From Anaerolineales bacterium (GTDB lineage: Bacteria > Chloroflexota > Anaerolineae > 4572-78 > J111), in assembly GCA_015075185.1 (NCBI GenBank), contig JABTUW010000003.1:868001-932000 (forward strand): 64,000 bases of DNA, written 5' to 3'. Below the pieces are notes generated by a model, which did no database searches, was not told the origin of the DNA, and was given only the letters and a program-made list of their open reading frames with translations. This document shows, piece after piece, positions 9,454-19,300 of this stretch (within the stretch, counting starts at the first letter, position 1; each line of letters starts with the position of its first letter). A program made the translations under genes and the position numbers.

Positions 9454-9843
9454 ATGGGCAAAGCCAAAATCCTTTATATCGAAGACAATCTCGACAACAT
9501 GACCCTGGTCAAGCGTGTTCTGGAAATCGAAGGTTATGAAGTCATCGAGGCCGGTAATGGTCGCGATGGCCTGGCCAAAGCGATGAACAACCGCCCCGAT
9601 ATTATCATCACCGACATCAATCTGCCCGATATTGATGGGTATGAAATTACCGACACGCTCAAAAAAGCTAGAGAAACAGCCCATATCCCGGTTATTGCCA
9701 TGACGGCTAACGTTATGAAAAAAGATCGAGAGAATGTACTCCAAGCCGGCTGTGATGGTTATATTGCCAAACCTATTGATATTGATGAACTTCCCAGTCA
9801 AATTGAAAACTTCTTGAAAGGTAATTCCCGATGGCACAAATAA
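9454..9843 (+). CDS. single-domain receiver protein (DivK/CheY-like)
   Basis: ATG 9454 is chosen because AAGGAG lies 7 bases upstream; an ATG 21 bases earlier has no such site. The 129 residues are one receiver: LYIEDNLDN, phospho-acceptor D54 in ITDINLPDIDGYE, Lys in IAKPIDIDELP. The LYIEDN start and KPIDIDELP ending are typical of the DivK-like stand-alone receivers found next to GAF kinases. It closely resembles the receiver at the N-terminus of the kinase at 27612 (NPKILYIDDDSLNRTLVKRV), so the two may derive from one another. It overlaps the next gene by 13 bases. Confidence 0.93.
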   Translation: MGKAKILYIEDNLDNMTLVKRVLEIEGYEVIEAGNGRDGLAKAMNNRPDIIITDINLPDIDGYEITDTLKKARETAHIPVIAMTANVMKKDRENVLQAGCDGYIAKPIDIDELPSQIENFLKGNSRWHK

Positions 9844-10277
9844 TTGTGGATGCAAAACCCAAAAAAGCTATTGATCCTAAAGATGCCTATGTTCTAGTTG
9901 TAGAAGATAATCTCCAAAATTTGGTTCTCATTGCCCGGCTCCTGGCCTTTATTGGGGTGCGTCGCTATGAGTGGAAAGCCTCTGGCTGGCAAGTACTGGA
10001 ATTTGCCGACACCATGCCCCGCGTTGATTTGGTCTTGATGGACCTTCATCTCCCTTATGAAGACGGTTACGATGCGCTGGCCAAATTACGCAGTGACTCT
10101 CGCTTTGCCGAGACCCGAGTGGTCGCCGTCACCGCCGACTCCAATCCCGGCACAATGGAAAAGGCTAAAAAGGCCGGGTTTGATGGCTTTCTGGGTAAAC
10201 CCATTGACCCCGATAAATTCCCTGAGCAAATTATCAGTATTTTACAGGGTAATATGGTTTGGGATCTGGGTTACTAA
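9831..10277 (+). CDS. single-domain receiver protein
   Basis: The third stand-alone receiver, 148 residues, starts inside the end of the previous gene and is probably translationally coupled to it. It has LVVEDNLQN, phospho-acceptor D71 in LVLMDLHLPYEDGYD, and Lys in LGKPIDPDKFP. Helix 1 to strand 3 is atypical: the usual DG/NGxEAL stretch is replaced by RRYEWKASGWQVLEFAD, which would change the alpha1-alpha2 face and perhaps partner choice. There is no output domain. Confidence 0.9.
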   Translation: MAQIIVDAKPKKAIDPKDAYVLVVEDNLQNLVLIARLLAFIGVRRYEWKASGWQVLEFADTMPRVDLVLMDLHLPYEDGYDALAKLRSDSRFAETRVVAVTADSNPGTMEKAKKAGFDGFLGKPIDPDKFPEQIISILQGNMVWDLGY

Positions 10278-10333
10278 AGCCACTCCATCATCCTGACTGG
10301 TACACACTTTAAAATACAAAAAGGGGATGAAGG

Positions 10334-13300
10334 ATGACCAACACCGAAACCGTCACTCCACACGACTGGATGAGTCTGCTTCACGAAATCACTGTAGCAC
10401 TGAATGCCGATCTTGATCTCGACTCTATCCTCAGCACTGCTGTAACGTTTGCCGACCATCTGGGTACTGGCTTGTGTGAGATTTACTTGCAGGCTGAAAA
10501 CGGTGATGTCTATTTCAAAAGTTCTCATCCTAAAAAGAATGATCTTACCGGCGTCGAGCGGCAAAGCCTCGTTCGCGCCACTTTGACCAGCGGCTTGGCC
10601 GCATCAGTTTTACAAACTGGCCAGGCTGTTCTGGTCTTGGATGCAAACACCGACTCACGCTGGCTCTCATCAGCGCCCTTCCCGGCAAACCAGGGTACAA
10701 ACGGATATGCGACTCCTGCCCGTTCCATAATTTGTGCCCCCCTCCTGGTTGGAACTAATCAACTCCGGGGAGTTTTCACTATTCTTCACCCTCAGCCCAA
10801 TCAGTTTGACGAGCAAGACTTATTCTTATTGAAAGCGATTGCCATGCAAATTGCCATCGCTCTCAAAAATACAACCCTACTGACCGACCTCAAGAATAGT
10901 CTGTACGAAAGCCATCTTATCCTTGATATTAGCCGCAGGCTCTCAGGGGCGCTAAGTCTCAATGATGTTTACAATGTCCTGATCCAGAGCGTGATCACCA
11001 TTGGCGCTGAACGCTGTTCCCTGCATATCTGTGATGAAATTGACCTCAACAATTTACCTACCCGCAGCGAAGTTGTTGCTGTTGGTGATGTTGATCCAGC
11101 CAGCCGCAACGAGGGGGTAGGCTATCGCTTCTCCATTATTGACTATCCTGCCTTGTATGACCTGGTTTGTACTCAGGAAACCCTCATCATTGAAGATGTT
11201 ACTTCAGACGAACGTTTGGCTGTTGCCGAGCGGGAGTTTCTACAAAAATTCGGGGCGCGCAGCCTGGTAGTTAATCCGCTGGTTACCCGGGGCCATGTGG
11301 TTGGGTTGATCTCTATTGAATACAGAACTCGTCACCTTTTTAGTGAGCGCGAGCTGGCGCTCTACCGCACCATCTGCAACCAGACAACGATTGCTATTGA
11401 ACATGCCCGCCAGGTGCAGCGGACTGAGGCTGCCCTGGCCGAAACGCAAACCCTCTACCGAGCTGGCCGAGTTCTGGCAGGCGCGGCTGATTTACAGGAA
11501 ATTTTGCAGGAAGCCCTGATCGAATATGTTTATAGCCTGGGCCTGGATCAAGGGGGAGTTACCCTGGTTAGCCCCGATAGACAATACGGCCAATTAATGG
11601 CTTACGTGCAAGAGGGCCAACTACAAAACGTTGAAAAGTTAAAGTTTCCCCTGGATGAAAGTATTCCCTATCAGCAGATTCTTCTTTCAGGGCGTCCTTT
11701 TGTCAGCGTAGATGCGCCGAGTGACCCCAGCCTGAGGGGGTTCTACAGCTTCAATCAACAGGGCATGCCCAAGTCACTGCTGGAAGCTCCCATGATTATT
11801 CGGGGTGAAACCATCGGCTGGATTGGCGCTGACTCGGTCAAAGAGTATCGTAACTTTACCCAACAGGAAATAGACTTGGCTCGGGCAATGGCTGATCAGA
11901 TCGCCATCACCATTCAAAATCGCCGACTACTGGAGCAAACAGAGCGCCGGGCGACCCGCTTAAAGACTGTCGCCAAAGTGGGCGAATCGGTCTCCAGAAT
12001 GCTTGATCTGGGGGAGATTTTCAACAGCACAGTAGACCTGATTCGAGACCGTTTTGGTTTTTATCATGTTTCTATCTTTTTATTGGACGAAGCCCGCGAG
12101 TGGGCAGTCGTCCATGCCTCAACCGGCGAAGTTGGTAAAATTATGGTCGAAAAGCCGCACAAGCTCCAAGTGGGCAGCAACTCGATTGTGGGCTATGTGA
12201 CCGCTAATGCCCGGCCGCGGATTGCCCTCGATGTAGGTGAGGATGCGGTTCACTTTCAGAACCCCCTTTTACCTGATACGCGCTCTGAAATGGCGCTGCC
12301 ACTGCTAACGCGCGGCATCGTCACCGGCGCCCTGGATGTGCAGAGTACCGAGGTTAACGCCTTCAGTGACGAGGACATTGATACCTTGCAGATTATGGCT
12401 GATCAACTGGCCAACGCCATTGAAAACGCCCGACTCCTGCAAACGGCCCAGGACAGCCGCATTTTTATGAAGAGCATCATTGACCAGATTCCTGACCCAA
12501 TTTTCATTAAAGATACCGATCATAAATGGGTCGTAGTGAATCGCGCTTTTGCCGAGGGTTTATTAGGTCTGCCGGAGGAAAAAGTTATCGGCCGCGTCGA
12601 TTATGATTATGTATCCAAAGAAGAAGCCGATTGGTTCTGGGCGCAAGACACTCAACTATTTGAAACCGGTGAAACTCAAGAAACAGAGGAGTCAATTACT
12701 GATGCCCAAGGTAATATCCGGACTCTTTACACTCGTAAAATTCCTTTGATGGGGGCTGACGGTAAACCGGAATATCTCATTGGAATTATCAACGACATTA
12801 CTGAGCGGAAGCGAGCGGAGCAGGCATTGCAAGAAGCTTTCGCCAGAACTCAATCGCTTTATCGCATCAGTGGCGCCTTAGCGACTGCGACCGATCAACG
12901 GGCGGTTGCAGAAATTGTTCTGGGTGAGTATCTTAACCTCCTTAATTTAAACCAGGGCGCTATTTTACTGCTTGATAAGACCGGCCACTCCCATGAGACG
13001 GAGGCTTTGTATGTTAATGGACAGGCGATTGAACCCCAGTTGACTGTTCCTGCTGTGCCAGATGCCATCTTGCAGCACTTGCAGCAGCATCCCAGCCCAT
13101 TGATTATTAACGACACCCACGAACACCCGTTGACCAAAAATAGGCTTGAGGGTCTGGGCGAGACAGAAGCTATGCTGGCCATACCGTTAGTTTTCGGCAA
13201 AAAGGTAGCCGGAGTGATTACCGTTGGCTCAACTGAAAAAGGACATACCTTTTCGCAGAATAACATCGAGCTTGGCGAGACGATTGCCGACCAAATGGCG

Positions 13301-14623
13301 ATATGGCTGGAAAACCGCCGACTCCTCGCTGAAACGCAGTATCGCTCCGAGCGTTTGCAGACCGCGGCCGAGGTTTCTCGCGCGGCCAGTTCCATCCTCG
13401 ATGTCCAGCAGTTGATCAATACCTCGGTCAACCTTATCCGCGATCAATTTGACTTCTACTATGTGGGACTATTCATGGTGGATGAAGCCGGGGAGTGGGC
13501 CGTTCTCCGGGCCGGTACAGGGGAGGCCGGGCGCATTCAACTCGAAAACAAGCACAAACTCAAAATCGGCAGCGGCTCGATGATCGGCTGGTGTGTCGAA
13601 AACCGGCAGGCTCGGATTGCGCTGGACGTCGGTCAGGAAGCGGTTCGGTTTCAAAATCCATACCTGCCCGACACACACTCCGAGATGGCCCTGCCCCTCA
13701 TCAGCCGGGATGAGGTGATTGGCGCGCTGACCGTGCAAAGCACTGCGCAGGGCGCTTTCTCGGCTGAAGATATCACCTTGCTCCAAACAATGGCCGACCA
13801 ACTGGCCAATGCCATCCAAAATGCGCGGCTGTTTGAGCAAACTCAAAGAGCTTTGGCCGAAACTGAAAATCTTTACCGTATCACCCAAGAACTGCTCTCG
13901 GCGCATAATGAAGAAACCGTTTACCGGCTGGCAATGGAAGCTATTGCCCAATCAGGAGTTGACTCAGCTTCTGTCTATACCTACCTGGATACCCAAAATA
14001 CAAATGTGGCCGGACAAATCCTGGAACAAAAAGCGATCTGGGCGACCCCCGGCTATCCTACTTTGCCCAACGGCACCCGTTTTAAGGCCAGCGACATAGT
14101 CATTGAAGGCATCATCCCTCAGCACGGGGCGTTAGTTATTGAAGATACAAACAGTGACCTCCCTTACTTGACGGAGCAACTGCGGCGAGAGTTGACCCGA
14201 ATGAATATTAAATCCCTGGTAGCGCTCCCTCTCTCTACCTATCAAAGCCGGCTGGGTTTCTTATTGGTCGCCTATCGAACCCAAAATAAAACTTTTACGC
14301 CCCAGCAGGTCAAGTTTTACACCACCGTTGCCCAGCAAATGGTTGCTTCCCTGGAGAATTTACGGCTCCTGGATGCCTCACAGCGACGCGCCCGGCGCGA
14401 AGAAATCATCCGTGAAATTACAGGCAAAATCAGAAGCGCGACGAATGTCGAAGATATTTTGCAGACGACGGTGACGGAACTGGGTAAGGTTCTGGGCGCG
14501 CCACGCGGTGGAATTACTCTCGGTATCCACTCCCCTGAGCGTCAAGCCAGCGAACACCACCCAACTCCAGGACCTAGACCTGCTTTAGCCGGCAGTAGAA
14601 AAGGCAAGAATCATGGTCAATAA
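10334..14623 (+). CDS. giant GAF/PAS sensor protein without kinase domain
   Basis: The 1429-residue cytosolic protein has about seven GAF domains (roughly 10-190, 195-370, 375-540, 545-715, 840-1000, 1000-1180, 1180-1350) and one PAS domain (about 715-835, IPDPIFIKDTDHKWVVVN ... ITERKRAEQ). It ends in the beginning of another GAF (REITGKIRSATNVEDIL) that is cut short. Several GAFs share the block RIALDVGxxAVxFxNP, then LPDTxSEMALPLI. No HisKA, HATPase, receiver or cyclase domain is present. Linkers between GAFs should form signalling helices. Its last 11 bases overlap the next gene. It is either a pure ligand-sensing scaffold working with the kinase at 19777, or the first part of a split kinase. 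Confidence 0.88.
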   Translation: MTNTETVTPHDWMSLLHEITVALNADLDLDSILSTAVTFADHLGTGLCEIYLQAENGDVYFKSSHPKKNDLTGVERQSLVRATLTSGLAASVLQTGQAVLVLDANTDSRWLSSAPFPANQGTNGYATPARSIICAPLLVGTNQLRGVFTILHPQPNQFDEQDLFLLKAIAMQIAIALKNTTLLTDLKNSLYESHLILDISRRLSGALSLNDVYNVLIQSVITIGAERCSLHICDEIDLNNLPTRSEVVAVGDVDPASRNEGVGYRFSIIDYPALYDLVCTQETLIIEDVTSDERLAVAEREFLQKFGARSLVVNPLVTRGHVVGLISIEYRTRHLFSERELALYRTICNQTTIAIEHARQVQRTEAALAETQTLYRAGRVLAGAADLQEILQEALIEYVYSLGLDQGGVTLVSPDRQYGQLMAYVQEGQLQNVEKLKFPLDESIPYQQILLSGRPFVSVDAPSDPSLRGFYSFNQQGMPKSLLEAPMIIRGETIGWIGADSVKEYRNFTQQEIDLARAMADQIAITIQNRRLLEQTERRATRLKTVAKVGESVSRMLDLGEIFNSTVDLIRDRFGFYHVSIFLLDEAREWAVVHASTGEVGKIMVEKPHKLQVGSNSIVGYVTANARPRIALDVGEDAVHFQNPLLPDTRSEMALPLLTRGIVTGALDVQSTEVNAFSDEDIDTLQIMADQLANAIENARLLQTAQDSRIFMKSIIDQIPDPIFIKDTDHKWVVVNRAFAEGLLGLPEEKVIGRVDYDYVSKEEADWFWAQDTQLFETGETQETEESITDAQGNIRTLYTRKIPLMGADGKPEYLIGIINDITERKRAEQALQEAFARTQSLYRISGALATATDQRAVAEIVLGEYLNLLNLNQGAILLLDKTGHSHETEALYVNGQAIEPQLTVPAVPDAILQHLQQHPSPLIINDTHEHPLTKNRLEGLGETEAMLAIPLVFGKKVAGVITVGSTEKGHTFSQNNIELGETIADQMAIWLENRRLLAETQYRSERLQTAAEVSRAASSILDVQQLINTSVNLIRDQFDFYYVGLFMVDEAGEWAVLRAGTGEAGRIQLENKHKLKIGSGSMIGWCVENRQARIALDVGQEAVRFQNPYLPDTHSEMALPLISRDEVIGALTVQSTAQGAFSAEDITLLQTMADQLANAIQNARLFEQTQRALAETENLYRITQELLSAHNEETVYRLAMEAIAQSGVDSASVYTYLDTQNTNVAGQILEQKAIWATPGYPTLPNGTRFKASDIVIEGIIPQHGALVIEDTNSDLPYLTEQLRRELTRMNIKSLVALPLSTYQSRLGFLLVAYRTQNKTFTPQQVKFYTTVAQQMVASLENLRLLDASQRRARREEIIREITGKIRSATNVEDILQTTVTELGKVLGAPRGGITLGIHSPERQASEHHPTPGPRPALAGSRKGKNHGQ

Positions 14624-16319
14624 AACCCTACAAAACGTTCAAGCTAAACTTAAGGAATTGGCGCTGACTCTGCCCCAGCTTCAGACAACCGGGCAGTGGA
14701 CTGAAATCCTGCACGAATTGGAGGGGTTGTCGCAAAATACTCAGCGCCAAGAATTGTTGCTGGAAGCAGTAGCAGCTATCTCCGATGCGGCCAGTTCAAT
14801 TTTGGATGTGGATGACCTGCTCCGGGTAGCGGTTAACTTGATTCAGGATTACTTTGATCTTTACTATGTCGCCATCTATCTCGTTGATGAGTCAAACCAG
14901 CATATCAAGCTGCGAGCCGGCACCGGCGAAGCAGGACAGCTCTTGTTACAACAGGAGTTTCCACGAAAAGTTGGCGAGGAGTCAATGGTTGGCTGGTCTG
15001 TTCAGCATCGCCAATCGTTGATTGCTTTAGATGGGGGCGCGGGCGCCGCACATTTTCAAAATCCCTATTTGCCCGATACTCGCTCCGAAATGACGTTGCC
15101 TCTCATCAATCGAGGACAGGTGATTGGGGCGCTGGATTTGCAGAGTTCAGAACCAAGCGCCTTCGCGCAGGACGACATTACCCTGTTTCAAACTCTGGCC
15201 GATCAACTGGCCAATACCATTCAAAACACCCAACTCTTCGCCGTGAATGCCCTCTTACTCGATCAGGCGGAGAACAACCGGCGCTTCCTTAAGACTGTCA
15301 TCGAGCATATTCCCGACCCCATCTTTATTAAAGATAAGCATCACATTTTACTGGAAATGAATCAGGCCAATGCTCAGGTGATTGGCCGCCCTCAACAGGA
15401 ACTAATCGGCAAGACAGATCGGGACTTTTTACACCCGGACCTGGCCGAAAAATTTTATCGGCGTGATAAAGAAGTCTTTGCTACCAACCAAATCTTCGAA
15501 GCCGAAGATAAAACAATCTGGGGAGATGGCCGGGAACATATAGGTCATACCCGGCTCATTCCAATCCCCAACGCCGCCGGCAAGCCCGAGTATCTGCTGG
15601 GCATCACCCACGATGTCACCGAAGTGCGGGCGCGGGAAGCTGAACGTGAACGGATGTTGGCCGAAACGGCCGCCCTCTATTTGGGCAGTCGGGCCATCGC
15701 CAGCGCCTTGAGTGAGCGCCAAATCTTCGAGGCTATCTTTGACCAGATTCGCCTGGCTGAGCCCTGCGAGATTTCGGCCTTTCGCTTTAATCTGGTTGAT
15801 AATGAACCTGTTTGGGCCGAGTTGAAATTTAACTGGCAAAAGCGCAATACCCCTTCTTATGCGGTTGGGACGCGTTTTTATTTGCCGGAATATGACCAAA
15901 GCAAGTTGCTCACCAGCAACATGCCGCTTTTTATTGACGACATTGCCACTGCTGAGAAGCTGTCTGAGACGGAACGAGCCAGTTTTGAACCCACTGGCGC
16001 CTGTTCAGCAGCCATTCTGCCTTTGGCGGCAGCCAATCAACAACTGGGAGCCATCCTGGTTTACTTTACTCACCCCTATACCTTTACCGAAGAGGTACAG
16101 CGCCTCTGGCTGGCCACGGCCGACCAGGTGTATATTGCCCTCATTAACCGCCAGTTGATCGAGGAGGCCGCTTACCGAGCCACTCGCATGGAAACCGCAG
16201 CCGAGGTAGCCCGGGCCGCCAGTTCCGTTCTAGAAGTGCAAGATTTGCTTGATTCAGCCGTAGCCTTGATCTGTGACCGTTTTGAGCTGTATTACGTGGG
16301 CGCGTTTTTTGGTGGATGA
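14613..16319 (+). CDS. GAF/PAS sensor protein, N-terminal part (broken from the frame at 16329)
   Basis: This 568-residue frame encodes a GAF domain (about 55-215), a PAS domain (about 225-345, IPDPIFIKDKHHILLE), a second GAF (350-510) and the start of a third. It stops at TGA 16317 inside the third GAF, right after ELYYVGAF. The sequence beyond can be read in a neighbouring frame as LVDEAKEWAVL, exactly what the sister GAFs carry, and returns to the original frame at AGTGLAGQIQ. So an extra T in the T6 run at about 16306-16311 and a missing A near 16334-16337 would create this stop. With both corrected, 14613-19706 is a single gene of about 1700 codons. It has no kinase domain. Start: ATG 14613, overlapping the previous stop. 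Confidence 0.8.
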   Translation: MVNKTLQNVQAKLKELALTLPQLQTTGQWTEILHELEGLSQNTQRQELLLEAVAAISDAASSILDVDDLLRVAVNLIQDYFDLYYVAIYLVDESNQHIKLRAGTGEAGQLLLQQEFPRKVGEESMVGWSVQHRQSLIALDGGAGAAHFQNPYLPDTRSEMTLPLINRGQVIGALDLQSSEPSAFAQDDITLFQTLADQLANTIQNTQLFAVNALLLDQAENNRRFLKTVIEHIPDPIFIKDKHHILLEMNQANAQVIGRPQQELIGKTDRDFLHPDLAEKFYRRDKEVFATNQIFEAEDKTIWGDGREHIGHTRLIPIPNAAGKPEYLLGITHDVTEVRAREAERERMLAETAALYLGSRAIASALSERQIFEAIFDQIRLAEPCEISAFRFNLVDNEPVWAELKFNWQKRNTPSYAVGTRFYLPEYDQSKLLTSNMPLFIDDIATAEKLSETERASFEPTGACSAAILPLAAANQQLGAILVYFTHPYTFTEEVQRLWLATADQVYIALINRQLIEEAAYRATRMETAAEVARAASSVLEVQDLLDSAVALICDRFELYYVGAFFGG

Positions 16320-16328
16320 AGCCAAGGA

Positions 16329-19300
16329 ATGGGCGGTATTAAAGCCGGCACCGGCCTGGCCGGTCAAATTCAACTGCAAAAAAGGCATCGCCTGAAAATC
16401 GGCGGGGAGTCGATGATTGGCTGGAGTGTTTACCACCGCCACCCGCGTATTGCCCTGGACGTCGGCAAGGAAGCTGTCCGCTTTCAAAACCCGGATTTAC
16501 CCCAAACCCGCTCTGAAATTGCTTTGCCGCTCATTTATCATAATGAGGCCATCGGTGCTTTGACAGTTCAGAGCGATGAACCGGCTGCTTTCAGTCGAGA
16601 AGATATTATCGTCTTGCAAACCATGGCCGATCAGTTGGCCAATGCTGTCAAAAGTGCGCAGTTATACGAACAAGCCCGCCAGGAGCTTGGCGAACGGAAG
16701 CGAGCCGAGGAAGCGCTGCGCGCTTCCGAGGTCCTTTATCAATCGTTGGTGGATAATATCCCCCAGAACATCTTGCGCAAAGATGGGGCCGGCCGCTTTG
16801 TCTTTGGCAACAAGAGTTTCTGCAACAGCCTGGGCCTATCCCTGGAGGAGCTGATCGGCAAAACCGACTTCGATTTTTATCCTCCCGAATTGGCCCAAAA
16901 GTATCAACAGGATGATCGAAGGGTCATCGAAACCGGCCAACTGTTTGAAACTGTGGAGGAGCATCAAACAAAAGCCGGGGAGGAACTGTTTGTGCGGGTG
17001 GTGAAGTCACCCATTTTTGACGCCTCCGGCGTAACTGTGGGTATACAGGCCATCTTCTGGGACATCACCGAGCGCAAGAAAGCCGAGGAGGCGCTGCGGG
17101 AAAGTGAACAGCGGCTTGAACTGGCCCTGCACGGAGCGGATCTGGGCTTGTGGGATTACAATGTGCAGACGGGCGTGGATATTGTTGATGAGCGGGCAGC
17201 CGCCATGCTTGGCTATCTGCTCGATGAAGTTGAACCGTGTGTGGAGTGGTGGGACAGCCGGACCCACCCCGATGATCTGCCCCAGGCGCAAATAATCTGG
17301 AATGACCATCTCGCCGGTAAAACGGCTTTTTATGAGTGTGAATATCGCCTGCGAACCAAGACCGGCGAGTGGATATGGATTCTGGATCGCGGCAATGCAG
17401 TGGAGTGGGATGAAGCCGGCCGGCCTCTCCGCGTGGCCGGGACGCACCTGGACATTACCGAACGCAAACACGCGGAAGCTTTATTAACCGGCCAGCAGCA
17501 AGTCTTTGAAATGATTGCCAAAGGAGCCTCACTGCAAGCTACGCTTAACGTTTTGGCCGAATTTATCGAGGGTTTATCTGATAAAACCTTCTATGCTTCC
17601 ATTATGCTGCTGGATGGCGCTGGAACTCATTTACGCAGTGGGGCAGCCCCTAGCCTGCCTCAAAGTTTTGTTCAAGCGATAGATGGCCTTGTTATCGGGC
17701 CGAAAGTTGGCTCGTGTGGTACGGCAGCTTATCGCGGGGAACAAGTAATCTCTCCGGATATTGCTGCTGATCCATTGTGGGCAGATTACGCCGACTGGAT
17801 CATTTCCACTTATGGCCTGCGCGCCTGTTGGTCCACCCCTATCCTGGCGACCGATGGCAAGGTATTGGGCACTTTTGCCATGTATCATGCCAAACCTCAT
17901 ACCCCGGTGGCAGCCGATCTGGAGCTAATTGACACAGCCGTTCAGTTAGCCGGGATTGCTATTGAGCGCAAACAGGCTGAAGAGGCTTTAGAAAAGGCTT
18001 TAGCCAGAACGCAGCTCCTCTACAACATTAGTGAAGCTCTGGCTACTCTGATCAATCGGCGGGCTGCTTTTGAAACGGTACTGGGTGAGTATCTCCTCTT
18101 GCTCAACCTCAAGCGGGGTGGGATCATGTTACTCGATCCAGCCGGTGAAGACAATATGATGGAAGCGCTTTACATTGATAACAAGGTTGTTGAGCCTGAT
18201 CTCGTTTTCCCTGCCAAAGAAGATTTGGTGGCTCAACATTTACTACAAAATCCCTTCCCCCTTGTAATCGAAGATGTACCAACCCATCCTTTGACCCAAC
18301 ACAATCAGTCTCTGCGGGGCCGGGTTGAAGCGATGCTTCTCATTCCCATCGTCACCCGGGGCGAGGTGGTGGGTATCGTTGGGGCTGATGCAACCGAAAA
18401 AGGCCACATTTTTACGCCCGAGGATATTGAAATTGGCAAAGTGCTGGCCGACCAGTTGGCCATCTGGCTGGACAACAACCAACTGCTCACCGAAGCCCAA
18501 TACCGCTCAGAGCGTCTGCAAACCGCGGCCGAGGTTTCTCGCGCCGCCAGCTCCATTCTCGACGTGAACGAATTGAGCAACACTTCGGTCAACCTCATCC
18601 GGGACCAGTTCGATTTTTACTATGTCGGTTTGTTTCTGGCAGATGAGGCCAGAGAATGGGCTGTTCTTCGGGCTGGCACCGGCGAGGCAGGACGGATTCA
18701 GCTTGAAAACAAGCACAAACTCAAGATTGGCGGCGAGTCAATGATCGGCTGGTGTATTCAAAACCGCCAGGCTCGCATTGCCCTGGATGTGGGCCAAGAA
18801 GCGGTCCGGTTTCATAACCCGCATTTGCCCGACACCCACTCGGAGATGGCTCTGCCGTTGATCAGCCGGGATGAGGTGATTGGCGCGTTGACGGTGCAAA
18901 GCACTGAACGCGGCGCTTTCTCGGCTGAAGATATTACCCTGCTGCAAACTATGGCCGACCAACTGGCCAACGCCATCGAAAATGCGCGCTTGTTTGAAAG
19001 CGTTACTCAGGCTCAGTACGAAGCTGAAGCCCTCCTGAAAGACACCCAGGCTCTGCAGCAGTTCAGCCAAATGTTGGCGGGCACCTTGCAAGTCCAGGAA
19101 ATTATGAACATCTTCTTTGAAGCCTGCGAAACTGTTTTGGGTTTCGAATATGCTCAATTTTGTCTGGTGGATACATATCAACGCCGGGTCAAAGCCATGG
19201 CCGGATTCGGAGTATCCGGGTCTCAAATTAAACGGGCCAACCGTTCCCTGGATAGTCAAGATATTATGGCTGATATAATCAGAACAGGCCAAACCGAAAT

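Noticed and set aside
14600-14630. Frameshift joining the 10334 and 14613 sensors into one protein
   Set aside because: The end of the first frame and the start of the second do not complete a GAF domain in any frame I tried; overlapping starts explain the junction better.
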